Positions 11,170 through 21,429 of a stretch of DNA of 28,010 nt are shown here, one piece after another (the first letter of the stretch is position 1; the number at the start of each line of letters is the position of its first letter). The stretch covers positions 1 through 28,010 of the forward strand of contig JAWQRN010000595.1 of the NCBI GenBank assembly GCA_033557685.1, given 5' to 3'. The position numbers and the translations under genes were made by a program. This stretch comes from Sperchopsis tessellata. Taxonomy: Eukaryota > Arthropoda > Insecta > Coleoptera > Hydrophilidae. The notes beneath the pieces are model-generated. The model was not told the DNA's origin and did not search any database. It saw nothing but the letters and a program-made list of their open reading frames with translations.

Positions 11170-11850
11170 AATCAAAAGTAAATATACTTTGGAAGTCTAT
11201 GGCTTTTCCACTTAACTCATTAAAAATAATATTGACTAAAATAATAAATTTGTGTCTTTCCGGATAAAATAAAAACAGAAAAAAATTTCCGATATTGAAA
11301 AATGGAGATCTCGACGACTTAAATAACTATAGACCTATATCGATTTTTCCGGCCTTATCAAAGGTTTTTGAGAGATTGGTGGCTCTTAGGTTGATGTGTC
11401 ATTTGGAAAAAATGGAATCTTGACATGTGATCAGTGTGGGGAGGGGTCGATCCACGTCGGACGCTGTTCTTCGGACAATTATTATTGTCCTCAATTCTGT
11501 GGAAAGGAGTGGTGTGTCGACTGCTGCGTTTATTGATCTCAGACATGCTTTTGACAGTGCGTCATATAATATATTGCTGGCAAAAATGGAATACTACGGT
11601 GTGTGTTGGTTGGCTTCTAATCTGTTCAGGAGTTACTTGTGTGTCGGTCCTAGTACAAGAGCTTGTGGGATTTGGATCGGATGTGAGTTCACCGTTGGAT
11701 ATTGCCAGGAGGGTCCCGCAGGGGAGTGTACTTAGTCCATTCTTGTTTTTGATATATATCAATGACCTGTTCGATTTCGTTCCAACGGAAACTGCGCTAT
11801 TTGCCGATGACACTAGATTATTACATAGTGCTCCACACATACAAATGTAA
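11170..11850 (+). pseudogene. Non-LTR retrotransposon RT domain (CR1/Jockey type)
   Basis: This remnant covers the fingers and palm of a non-LTR reverse transcriptase. The order is: about 11205, LKIILTKIINLCLS; 11286 to 11420, FPILKNGD, NNYRPIS, LSKVFERL; 11427 onward, GRGRSTSDAVLRTI; then AAFIDLRHAFDSASYNILLAKMEYYG cut by no stop, carrying the first catalytic Asp. A frameshift near 11650 to 11690 then gives RRVPQGSVLSPFLFLIYINDLF and the FADD active site at 11800 to 11811. Similarity ends near 11835. Several of these blocks lie in two long open frames (102 and 138 codons), so decay is moderate and the copy is younger than most elements here. The endonuclease and the C-terminus are missing. 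It cannot be the same copy as the 8985 fragment, because the domain order is reversed along the strand. Confidence 0.88.
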
Positions 11851-14532
11851 CTTTTATTATTGGGTAATTTAGAAGTAGTGATAAGACGACACATGTTGAG
11901 TTTGATAACAAGATGGAAATATCATATGGGGCACAACTACTAGCACACATATTAATAGAATTTTCTTGATCCAAAACACGGGCTATTAAATTAACTAAAA
12001 AATTCAGATCTTGTGAGAGTTGCGGGTAATCTTTCATTCAGCTGAGAATCATGACGCTGGTCCCTACAATTATCTGCCGTACTCTGATTGGTGTCAAGAA
12101 AATAATTCATATATATCGATGTTTTGCTGCCACCCATGATTACATTACTAGATATAACACAAATGTATTAATCCTTGCTCATAGGCTATCGTCTTCTAAC
12201 AGAAATATGATTGGCTTCAGAAGTTTCAATTAGTTGCCTACTTATATACATCAATTGATTCTACGTCCATTTATGACACTGAACTGTTACTGTAGAGATA
12301 GTTTAAAATTTATAATCTGGGACCTATTCCTCAAATGAAGTTTAACTTTAGACGACTTCAAATGCAGTTTAGTTCTGCTACGTGTCTAAGACGGTTCTTA
12401 TTCAGACAGACTATAAAGTAATGATTTCAACTCTTAAGTTAGATTGCGGTGAGCTACAGTTCTATTTGCTTAAATAGGTAAATTACCTCAATTTTAAAAT
12501 TTTACGCTTATAATTATATTATTTGTAAATAAAATAAGTGGGCATCATTCGTATGTAAAAACAACTTTTCTTAAGAGCCTCCTGCTATTTGGAAAACCTA
12601 TATTGTGTAAAATAAATGGACCTGACTTCTTTTAGTGGAAGTGAACACCGGGAGCTGAATGACTAGAATAGGTGCAAAAATGGCATAAAATAATTATTGT
12701 GTAATAATTTATAAATTACAAAGTCTCGTATGACTAAAGTCTTTTTGTATATACAGAGGAAATCTTCTTCAAGTATGGTGCATATTTTACATTTCGGTTA
12801 AAAAGTAAAAAATTAAATGAGAGAGGAAGACAAAGGCCTCCATCTCGTAAAGTAGATACTCCACTATTAGCCATTTGAAACAAAGAAAATATGGTATGTA
12901 GTTGCAACCTAGATTATATAAACTCCTTACGAATTTTCCAATAGTAATAAGCAAATTCCAATTGAAAGAACCCATGCGATTTTTATTGTAACACATTTTT
13001 CTAATATGAATAGCAGCTAATTTACACTATAAGAAGAACCTTTTTAGTTTATCAAATGGTTGTACCAAAGCCAGTGAGTATAAGATACTGGTAGTATCAA
13101 TATAAAAAAGAGATATTGACTTTCGGTATGTATCCTAGTTACTATGATTAACTAACATAAACTGATTTAGAAGCGTACGCTCTCCATCATCAGTCTGTAA
13201 AAAGATTAAAAATATATTAAAAATAAATAGAGAATTCACACCAACTACATAATCACAAAAGTTCAAAGCAGACAAAGATGACACATACACACACATTGAC
13301 ATTCATGCCAGAGATATAGGATGAATTAAAATTAACATCCACAGTTTTCCAAGAACAGGAAAATGTTCAGACTCAAGGCTAGCCAATCTAGAAGTTATTT
13401 TATATATATATACAGATCTACAAGAATGTCCCTTGTGTTTAACTCCACATTCATAGAAAATAATGTATATACCGCAAGCTAACTTATGGTCTAATTCTCA
13501 TTTATTTATGACTACCAAGGTACCATCATTTTTATTCAATATTCGAGAAATCTTATAAGAAATTTCCCCAAAGATTAAAAATAAAGTTATACAAATAAAA
13601 TCCTAAAATTTTATGTACATGTTTCGTGTAGTTTATTATGGTATACTTTAACTTATTCTACATTAATAACGGCTTACTGCGTTCAAGAAAAATCAGTAAA
13701 TATTCTACTAGGGTACGCATTTTCAAAATAACATACTCCTCTAAGCAGATGAATAATGGTATGTACAAAAATTCTGATACCATGTGATCCAAGAAGATTC
13801 GAAACGTTTCTGCTATACATCTACTCAAACCTGTATAATTGTTCACAACGCTAAAGTTTAAACAGCATTCTCCCTATAATGAATATAATAGATGTTCCTC
13901 TTGAGTTAGGAACCGGAGTTAGGAGTCTTAACCTCATGAACTGGTCATGCGTTAACTAAATTATTGAGCTGTAAATTATCTATTACGAAATATCGTTTGT
14001 CGAAGCATCTCATTAACTTAATTACAGAAAATGGATACATAAGAAGTACAGCTGTACAAATGATAAATAAATGAGTCGGTTGATTAGCAATGTAATTATC
14101 TAATAACGCCTTAGGTATCTAATAACGAACTAATTACCAATACTCCAAACAGCAAAATTTACTTTGAAAGTAAAGCATTAGTGCGATACAACGTTCTACC
14201 TTGTAGGATGTAATGAATTATCACTAAGGTGACGCTAGAAAGGAACTTGTTCAAAAAAAGTTATCTACATAAAAGTAAAAAGTATTATAATTTTCTTAGT
14301 AGTTGTAAGACAAAAACTATTTTATTAATAGTGATTAAAAATTTGTCGCATTTACTTCTTACGGATTAAAAATTTGTGATAGTGGTTCGATTTATTTTAC
14401 TTTTTTACAACATACATAAAATGAATGAATACTAATTTCACGTTTTAGAAAATTTAAGAATTAAGAAGTTTGCTTCAAACGACGTCTCCTTAGACTGGAA
14501 ACGCAAGTCTCGGTTCACATTTTATTTCTTAA
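11851..14532. other. AT-rich sequence, no gene identified
   Basis: Open frames of about 60 to 75 codons (12051 to 12233 plus, 12787 to 12996 minus, 13658 to 13846 minus) have no recognisable domain. A possible hammerhead-like core on the minus strand near 13.2 kb is listed separately. Confidence 0.4.
13150..13195 (-). ncRNA. Possible decayed hammerhead-like core
   Basis: Minus strand: after a T-rich run ending in TTTTTACAG comes ACTGATGATGGAGAGCG (CTGATGA at about 13189 to 13183). Next is a self-complementary AGCGTACGCT, then TTCTAAATC where a hammerhead would have a stem followed by GAAAC. One reading is a hammerhead core with two C-to-T type changes. The stem II pairing is imperfect and no PLE protein was recognised upstream, so this stays tentative. 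Confidence 0.15.
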
Positions 14533-14536
14533 TTAA

Positions 14537-14551
14537 CTCGTAACTTCTACC
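14537..14551 (+). repeat. Left terminal inverted repeat of piggyBac element
   Basis: CTCGTAACTTCTACC directly follows TTAA. It matches the right end in reverse complement at 12 of 15 positions. This is the 3' end relative to the transposase. Confidence 0.75.
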
Positions 14552-14699
14552 TATAAATAAGTTTCACCCAACTGCTACTGACGGGTTACTAAAACACTTT
14601 ATAAAATATCGATAAAAACTTAAACATATTTAGATATTTATTTTATTTGTCATGTGTTTACTAACATATAATAATAATATTTATAATAATAACAAAAAT

Positions 14700-16310
14700 T
14701 ATGTACAATCTGGACACATTGCATCAAACAAATTGGCAAAGTGTACACTGAATATGTTGCACATGAGTTGATGTCTGTTTTAAGGACAAATTGGACACCG
14801 CTTCCCTTTTTTACATCATGATCCTGCAATGGATTTGGTGTGTCCTCCTAAACAATTCCAAGAACATCTGCTACATATGTGGTTTGTATAGAGCAATAGT
14901 TCTTTCAAAAATTATACCTCGTTTTTGTCAGTAGATAATTGGTAAATTACTCGACTATGTACACCAGAAATGTTTATAATATTATGCGTCGAGTCCTGTG
15001 AAATGTTAATTACTTGGCAAGCTTTTCGTCCAACGCATCAATGCCTTTTTTGGTACTGTTATAAAATAATACTGTATCTGGTTTATTGTTATCTTCATCA
15101 ACAGCATAATCATGATACATGCCGGAGATTAATAAAACCGATTTTCCTTACTTTGGTACAAACGAAACTAAAGTTTTTTCGGAAGTACACCCAAAATTTG
15201 ATGAATTGACTGGGCGTCTTCCACTGTGTAGAAATTCTGGCGCCTACATAGGTCAGTCAGTTTTTGAGTTCGTCCATAGATGTGTACCAGTTGTCGCATG
15301 TCATATTTATGTTGGTGTTATCAATCGGTTGTACCAAACGATGCACAACTTCACACTTTGTTCTATCCACACTCTTTCCGGTGTAAACTTCCGCATTTAG
15401 CATGTAGTGTATTTGCCAATCGGCTAGTATTTGAACCTATACTCCATATTTTGCGGGCTTATTTGGTTTGTACATTATAAATGCACATCTACCCCGGAAA
15501 GGCTCAAACGTTTCGTCTATTGTAATAAGGGGGCTAGGAACTTCATTTCCTTGGAGACTCACAAAACTATAAAACAAATCGAAAATTTGAGCTAGCTTGT
15601 TTCTTTGAATTCTTTCTTGTCGGTAAGCTGGTCGTCAAATCTAAGACAAGATAACAGAAATAAGATTCTTGCAAGGAACAATGTACATAATTATTGTAGG
15701 TCTTCATCTCCTGACTTGAATATACATTGCATAAATAATAAACCGATGTAAGCTTCGATATCAATTTTATCTGTTGATAAGTGATGGTGCAAATTTTTAT
15801 TTTGCACTGTAATTTGGGTTTGTTGTATGATTTTATGGTTAGTATGTTTTACAATCATATCCAACATATCATCTGTAGTAAGCAGTTTCCAAATTTCTAA
15901 ATAAATTGTAGGTGAATTCCCACGGGCAGGTCTTTTCAGTCCTTGCATAAACCTTTAGCCCATTATGTCGAGTTTTCTCCGTGGCAAGCAGTTTTATGTT
16001 TATGTCAAGTAGTAACATCAGCACTAGCATATTCCAATCCATCTTTACTAGATGTTCTCATAATCTTCTCGGGCAAACAATCAAGCAAACATTGTCGTAG
16101 TTATTAAATATATGTATTTGTCTTTTTCGTCTTCGTTACCTCCATCCTCATCACTGAACATAGTTAATGTTCCTGGCCTCGTTTGTTTCTACAATGTTTT
16201 TCTGGGGCTCAAGATCATCCTCTATTTCATTCCAAAATTCTTCGCCATTCAGTATAATTTCAATTTCCCCATCGGAAAATATTTTATGACGCGAATTTTG
16301 TAACAGTTGA
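14700..16310 (-). pseudogene. piggyBac transposase remnant
   Basis: A DDD-type transposase that would cut and paste the element at TTAA, now broken into many frames. From the N-terminus: an acidic stretch (16260 to 16200, EEFWNEIEDD); 15948 to 15691, dimerisation/N-terminal core with MLDMIVKHTN and DIEAYIGLLF; 15690 to 15600, FLFLLSCLRFDD (RFDD at 15642 to 15631); 15526 to 15460, ITIDETFEPFRGRC with the first catalytic Asp at 15517 to 15515; 15295 to 15272, DNWYTSMD with the second; about 15046 to 15015, KKGIDALDE with the third at 15039 to 15037; then NISGVHSRVIY; and 14830 to 14720, a Cys-rich C-terminal zinc-binding tail (KRCPICP...CPDC). All three Asp codons survive, but in different frames, so no functional protein can be made. 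Domain order and Asp context make the family call secure. Confidence 0.88.
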
Positions 16311-16392
16311 GTCCTTGTTACACAGCTCTCCCACTACTTTTTAGCCCTTGTGTAACAAATTGTACATAGCGCTGGGTTAGAGAGGCCCCATT

Positions 16393-16407
16393 GGTATCAG
16401 TTACGGG
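16393..16407 (-). repeat. Right terminal inverted repeat of piggyBac element
   Basis: In reverse complement this reads CCCGTAACTGATACC and is preceded by TTAA. It is the 5' end relative to the transposase. Confidence 0.75.
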
Positions 16408-16411
16408 TTAA

Positions 16412-16779
16412 GATTTACAAACAGCAACATACGTTTTAAAACTTCTCAATTATTTATTTTATATGTACAATATGGACTGAAATTAGAGAACAAGAGGTAA
16501 CGTAAATTATTTTTATGGTAATATAATTACAGTAACAAAAACAGCAATATAAGAATTAATATAAAATAGTGAAATTTTAAAATAAAACATTAAAAAAGCT
16601 TAAAATTAGTTCTCGCCAATCCGAGTATTTTAATTCACAAAGCTGATAATATAATCAATAGTTTTTACTGTTTCCTTTCATTGATAATTTTATCTGTGGC
16701 TACGCTAATGCAGCCAGATTTTTAGGACATAATGCGGTTACAGCGCAGGTCTACGAATTTATTCATAACTTCTTCAATT
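16412..16779. other. AT-rich sequence, no gene seen
   Basis: This is flanking DNA between the right end of the piggyBac element and the next retroelement fragment. Nothing is recognised in it. Confidence 0.5.
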
Positions 16780-17290
16780 TCTTACAGTGGATACATTATA
16801 CATTTCAATTTCAACTCCATTGCAAGCGGTCTCTCTCTCGATTTTCCCAACAGTTTATTGTTCCGGCACCTTTAATCGCACCGTAAGTATTTTTAACATT
16901 TTGGAATCATACATTTGACAACCGTGACATCGGCATAGAAACAAAGATAGAAGTGTACCGTGCAGTCATTAACCTTACACTTCTGTATGGCTGCGAAAGC
17001 TGGGTGCCTTATTCGGGGCATATTAAACCTCTATAAGGGGTGTAACATAGTCCCCTCCAACAAACGAATCGAATCAAATGGTATGACTACATATCATTAA
17101 ATCTCTAACTCTAAGGAGTATTCGCCGAACTTGTCGCTTGGATGGGGTATAACAGACTACCTAAGTGCATATTCTACGAACAGCTAAAGCGGTACAAAAT
17201 AATTATCATAGAGTAAACCTAAAGAACAATTTCGCTGAGATCGACGTTCCCGAAGATATACCCGTATAACATAGTTGACGGCACCTAAAT
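16780..17290 (+). pseudogene. Non-LTR retrotransposon C-terminal remnant
   Basis: The clearest piece is 16917 to 17036: RDIGIETKIEVYRA, then LTLLYGCESWVPYSGHIKPL. It matches the common C-terminal block of non-LTR elements of the type S-x-x-T-K-x-x-x-Y-R-A-x-x-x-x-x-L-L-Y-G-x-E-T-W-x-x-Y. Further shifted pieces follow in the right order: RIKWYDYI near 17070, ILRRTCRLD near 17115 and RLPKCIFYEQLK near 17155. The active site is not present. It differs from the other two non-LTR families in the window. Confidence 0.7.
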
Positions 17291-18499
17291 CGGAACACTA
17301 GTATGTTTTATCAAATTCATAGATTAGTTCAGGTTCAAAAAATAAATAAAATACGCGATTAGAAAATATTATCAAATAGCTCAAACTAAATCTCTGAAGT
17401 TAATCGGCCATACTGTTTGAAGAATGCTATTAGTTTTATTCAAATAAATCTAATATGTTTCTTTACCCGTCAGGTAACAAGTTATATAACTTTGGGTCAA
17501 TGTATGTAACAAATACAGGTATATCGTTCATTCATGTCGACTAGTACTTAAGTGATTCTCCATATATCGTCTAGTACTGCATGCATGTGACACAGAACTA
17601 AAAATTATTTTTGAAAATTTTTATTACCCCCCAGTATTTCTCAGATGTAGGCAAAATATATCACACATATAATTTTGATTTGGTCCATGATTATGTCATA
17701 TTTTCTGATACTCTTTCACAGTGATGATCTTTCAGAAATTCAGTGTTCTAGTCATTTTACTTACAGTAAAAAGTCATGTTTAGTTGCATGAGGAACTTAT
17801 TTTATGCTTTTGAACGGTGTTCATAGACCAACGCACTGTGACATAATTGTTTTCCCACAGTGATACCCTATGCGATCGCATTTTGGCAAGTAAACACGTA
17901 TATGATATTTTTAAATTCTTCTTGTCGTATATTTTTGACAGTGTTTTAGAATTATGACTCCGCAGTAGCTTAATTTAGTCAATTTTTTATAGTATTTAGG
18001 AGATTGTTCTAATTGCGCGGATTTAAATTTTACATATTTATCGGACAGTGCATTACTATCTTGGGGAAATTCCTTCTTGCGGTTTCTAAAACTGATACCG
18101 GCTGCGCACAGCTACCTTTTTCATCTTTTTGCGACAACTCTCTGTTTTTACGCTAATGCTACTCTTGATACTCGTTTTGACATTTAGGCCTTTTCGTCGG
18201 TTAAGAACCTAAAATATTTCAATTTAGACACTAATGCTGATCATATATTTCTCAACAGGCCACCATTATTTTTAATTTACACGTTAGCGTCCTCAATTCA
18301 TCTAAAGTTTGCTTTCCTGAAGTTGAGCTCTCATAATTGGAATTGGGTTTTAAAATTTCAGATTCTTCTAAACTCAAATTTAATATAGCAGAGCTTTCGC
18401 AGCTAATATGGAATATGTTATTGGTAAATTCTCCCCTCCGAATCCCGGCAATTATAGTAGTATCTTGAAGTCTGCTTTTCCTCTTATAAATCTTCACTG
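17291..18499. other. No gene identified; two open minus-strand stretches
   Basis: Minus-strand frames stay open at about 18104 to 17910 (roughly 64 codons, polar, Lys-rich) and 18497 to 18252 (81 codons, Ser/Glu-rich). I recognise neither. The second may be the antisense shadow of the N-terminal region of PLE 2, which runs on the plus strand from about 18500. No other structure is seen. Confidence 0.35.
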
Positions 18500-19760
18500 C
18501 TTGATGCGGTGTCGTCTTTGAGAGTACAGTTCAGGGATCATGATCTTCTTATTACTAGAGCAGAAAAAGTTTCCTGAGTAGTCATTTTGAGCAAGTACAA
18601 CTATATACGTAAGGTTGAAAAGATCTTGAGGGAAAGCAATTTCAAATTACTCTCATATAATCCTGTCGACAGGTACATGTCTTCTCTTCTTACTCTTATA
18701 GCTCGTTTTAAAAGCACAACTTCTTGCCCCACCTTATACTTACCTGGAAGAGTTATTAGTTACCGAGGTTATATAACCTTCCAGAAACTCAGGTGGGCTG
18801 CCCCGTGAGACCTGTTGTGTCTTACAAAGGCTCTTTTGTTCATAGACTTACTAAATTCTCAAGGACATCTTCGATCTGACTTCTACTTTCTGTATGAGAA
18901 ACGCATTTGAGTTTACTATAAAGCTACTTTGTAGTAATTTTAAGGTCGTTGATAGTCTCTTGAAGGTCTCGTTTGACGTAAGCAATCTTTTCACATCTGT
19001 GCAAGTGTCAGATTGCATTAATTTCGTTGGTGACCTCCTGTCTAGATGTGATGCAACCGACGAGGAGGTTGTTTACGCTATCGACTGCTTACACTGCGTA
19101 TTAAAGCAGAATTTCTAATTTAACGGTAATTTTTATGTACGACAATAAGTTTTGTCCATGAGATACAGCCTCAGTTTCTTACTTGCTGAAATATTCATGG
19201 ATCATTTAGAAGAGTTTCTCTTCAGTATAAGTAGCGTCCACGTTGAACCTATAAAGTGCTAGGTAAGATACTTTGACGATGTTTTTTGCTTGTAGCTGCC
19301 GATGTTAGTACTGTGAAGGGTATATCAGTCGTAATAAATACCCTTCATCCGAATATGATCTTCACTTCAGATTTGATGCTAGATATACAATTAAATTTGC
19401 TCTCTTTAACTGTAATTAAAGACTACAGTAATAATTTTAGCAATTTGTGAAGATGCCAAAATCATCTTAAGATCTTAAGCCTTGGTAGGATTATACACAA
19501 CAGGGTGGAGATGAACGAAGACCTAGTTGACCCCAAAACCAAAAATGGGCTGTATCTCCTATTCTGTGAGTGTAAAGCGGAATATATTAGACAAACACAC
19601 GATATATGAAACACATTCGCTGCATTAAAGACGCCACCGATGACTCTAACCTCGCCAGTTATGTTGTGTCCTGCAGTCATGAATCAAATCCAAATAACCC
19701 TATCATCCTTCACAGTTAAAAATTCCTCTTCCTGCAGTTTTAATTGATTGCTTTTTTAAA
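18500..19760 (+). pseudogene. Penelope-like element with RT and GIY-YIG (PLE 2)
   Basis: A second PLE, of a lineage different from PLE 1 and PLE 4. Blocks in order are: about 18530, DHDLLITRAEK (usual form ITRADKG); 18587 onward, SKYNYIRKVEKILRESNFKL and SLLTLIARFKS; CPTLYLPG (usual LYGLPK) followed by VISYRGY; 18894 to 19118, MRNAFEF, VSFDVSNLFTSV with the first catalytic Asp, and VYAIDCLHCVLKQNF; then FNGNF and FLLAEIFMDHLEE; the active site RYFDD at 19266 to 19280; and 19541 to 19597, KNGLYLLFCECKAEYIRQT, the GIY-YIG nuclease start with its Cys pair. After that ASYVVSCSHESNP marks the nuclease core. Many stops and at least four frameshifts are present. Finding RT followed by GIY-YIG on one strand is diagnostic of PLEs. 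Confidence 0.88.
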
Positions 19761-19787
19761 TCGCTAATTATTGTATTTTATTTTTGC

Positions 19788-19862
19788 TTGAAAATGACGT
19801 AGTGTGGTTGAAACCGGCCGCGACATTATACGAATTAAAACTTTTGTGATACGACAATATTT
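19788..19862 (+). ncRNA. PLE 2 3' tail with hammerhead-like core
   Basis: Just after the GIY-YIG remnant comes CTTGAAAATGACG, TAGTGT, GGTTGAAACCGG. This reads as a decayed CTGAAGA box, then a weak stem (GAC against GTT/GGT) with a TAGTGT loop, then GAAAC and the self-complementary CCGG. An A-rich end follows (GAATTAAAACTTTTGTGATACGAC). Hammerhead ribozymes are established in PLE long terminal structures, often with very short stem III. Several core bases have changed, so activity is unlikely. Confidence 0.45.
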
Positions 19863-21062
19863 TTTATTTTCTGAATTATTTAAGAGGGTATTTGCTTAAA
19901 ATATGATTAGCCATATTAAAATGAAATTTGGGATTACCATTTTGTGCTACTGTATATTATAATATACTAGGTACCCCTTTTAAATAACTTTTGTGCCGTA
20001 TTATTTAGATTTGTATTGGTATATATAAATATAAGTTAGAAAATAATTAAATTTATCAAATTTATATACACGAAATCAAATTTACTTATTAAATCAACAT
20101 CTTTAATGAATTTTATTAAATTATTTATTAATGCAAAGTTAAAAATTAAGTAGTGGATATAAATATTGATCAAGCGTAAAATTTAACGAAAAGTAAAAAA
20201 ATACTACATTTTTCAATTTATAAAGTAGCGTTGAATAGCAACACCAGTTTTTATTGAGATATGTTTTGTAAAAAAAGTAATACTTTGAAAATAAGTTTAC
20301 ATGGCAAATCATATGATGCGATGTGCGATGTGCGAATGCTCCCTTAAGTCTAAAGAGATTATAAAAATAACTGAACATTAATTATTTTGCACTTATTCTC
20401 GTCACTATACTCACGCTAAAACCTTTTTTCAAGAAATTTACCGTCCATTTATTACAATGTATTGATTGTGTAAATAGTTGTGGAATTTTAAGAAAGGTGT
20501 TTTTACATACAAATGAAAAATGTGTTCACATAAGATATATATTTAACATTTAGATTTAGAAGTTGTACCATAGAAAAAAGACCTTTACCTTAAACATCCG
20601 GTGTTAAACGTATTCCATTATTACAATAATAAAAAATATTTCAGACTAAATGCTGATCGCAATTATCTTTAATTCTTATAACTTTTGTTTCAGCGCACAA
20701 TGAAACTCGCTGAACGTTTCAAAATATGGCATTGTGTTGTGGATGAAGCTGTCAAGAACCATTTTTTTAAATTTTGTTCAAGAAATAAATCAATTACATA
20801 TGTAAAGAGGTCGAATTCTTGCGCCAAATAAAGAGATATAGAAACTAGGTATAAATGTGTGAATGGATCTATCTACCATGCTGGAAACAATAAAGTGAAA
20901 ATGAGTAAACTTTTATTTATAGATGATGTAGCATCGTCTTAGAAGATGCAATATTTGCTTAACTTACATACTTACAGCAACTTACTAAGATAAAAAGAAT
21001 ATATTTTCTGAAGATGAAAATTTATTCTATCACGAATTCAGTTCATAAATACTAATAATAAT
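19863..21062. other. AT-rich sequence, no gene identified
   Basis: The minus-strand frame at 20139 to 20378 is Phe/Tyr-rich from AT bias, with no domain. Nothing else is recognised. Confidence 0.45.
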
Positions 21063-21288
21063 TGTTGGAAATATGTTTTGTGAAACAAATTTGAAGTTTG
21101 TCGGCAATAATATTTTATTGCACCCTTGTTTGATGTTGTACCATCACTGTTCGTCTCTTTTACCAGAGTCCGTATATACTTCTTTTGAGAAGTAGTACTC
21201 TCAATATCTTGTACAAGCAACGTCTGTATTTACTTAGTCTAATAAAGTTAATTTCTTAAACAAGTCTTCCTCTTTTATAATCTCAGCA
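21063..21288 (+). repeat. Probable 5' LTR of a copia element
   Basis: Starts TGTTGG, ends CAGCA, is 226 bp long, and contains AATAAA at 21241 to 21246 near the 3' side. It is followed after 2 bp by a primer-binding site and then gag. The TG...CA ends, length and position fit a copia LTR. No 3' LTR is in the window to confirm the exact borders. Confidence 0.55.
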
Positions 21289-21290
21289 TG

Positions 21291-21302
21291 TTATGAGCCC
21301 AG
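21291..21302 (+). promoter_or_regulatory. Copia-type primer-binding site
   Basis: TTATGAGCCCAG differs at one position from TTATGGGCCCAG, the sequence complementary to the anticodon-side part of initiator tRNA-Met. Copia elements prime minus-strand synthesis with that internal tRNA fragment. It lies 2 bp after the LTR. Confidence 0.65.
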
Positions 21303-21429
21303 TATGCGATGTTTCTAAACTTAGTTTAGTTAATAGTTGGTGCGTTTATATAAGAATTTTGTCATGTTTGTTTGGTTTCGCTATGTAATCACGAGTTGTA
21401 TCAGGCACGACTTACAGAAAACCTTGTTG

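Larger units (their letters stand above)
14533..16411 (-). mobile_element. piggyBac-type DNA transposon, near full length
   Basis: The element is flanked by TTAA at 14533 to 14536 and 16408 to 16411, the target site that piggyBac transposons duplicate. Directly inside are terminal inverted repeats: CTCGTAACTTCTACC at 14537 to 14551 and, in reverse complement, CCCGTAACTGATACC at 16407 to 16393 (12 of 15 bases equal). The GGG/CCC end is usual for this superfamily. Further in are similar subterminal stretches (CACCCAACTGCTACTG on the left; reverse complement AACCCAGCGCTATG on the right). The body of about 1.87 kb encodes a decayed transposase on the minus strand. The length is slightly below that of typical autonomous piggyBac elements (about 2 to 3 kb), in line with internal deletions. 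Confidence 0.85.

Noticed and set aside
11562..11894. Minus-strand 110-codon frame
   Set aside because: Antisense shadow of the plus-strand RT with the FADD active site.
13790..13825. AAGAAGATTCGAAACGTTTC as another hammerhead tail
   Set aside because: GAAAC and a short palindrome are present, but there is no CTGANGA box and no stem II.
15119..15400. Plus-strand frames inside the piggyBac element
   Set aside because: The transposase motifs (DNWYTS, FRGRC, RFDD) are on the minus strand over the same interval.
20139..20378. Minus-strand 79-codon Phe/Tyr-rich frame
   Set aside because: Composition follows AT bias; no membrane protein pattern or family similarity.
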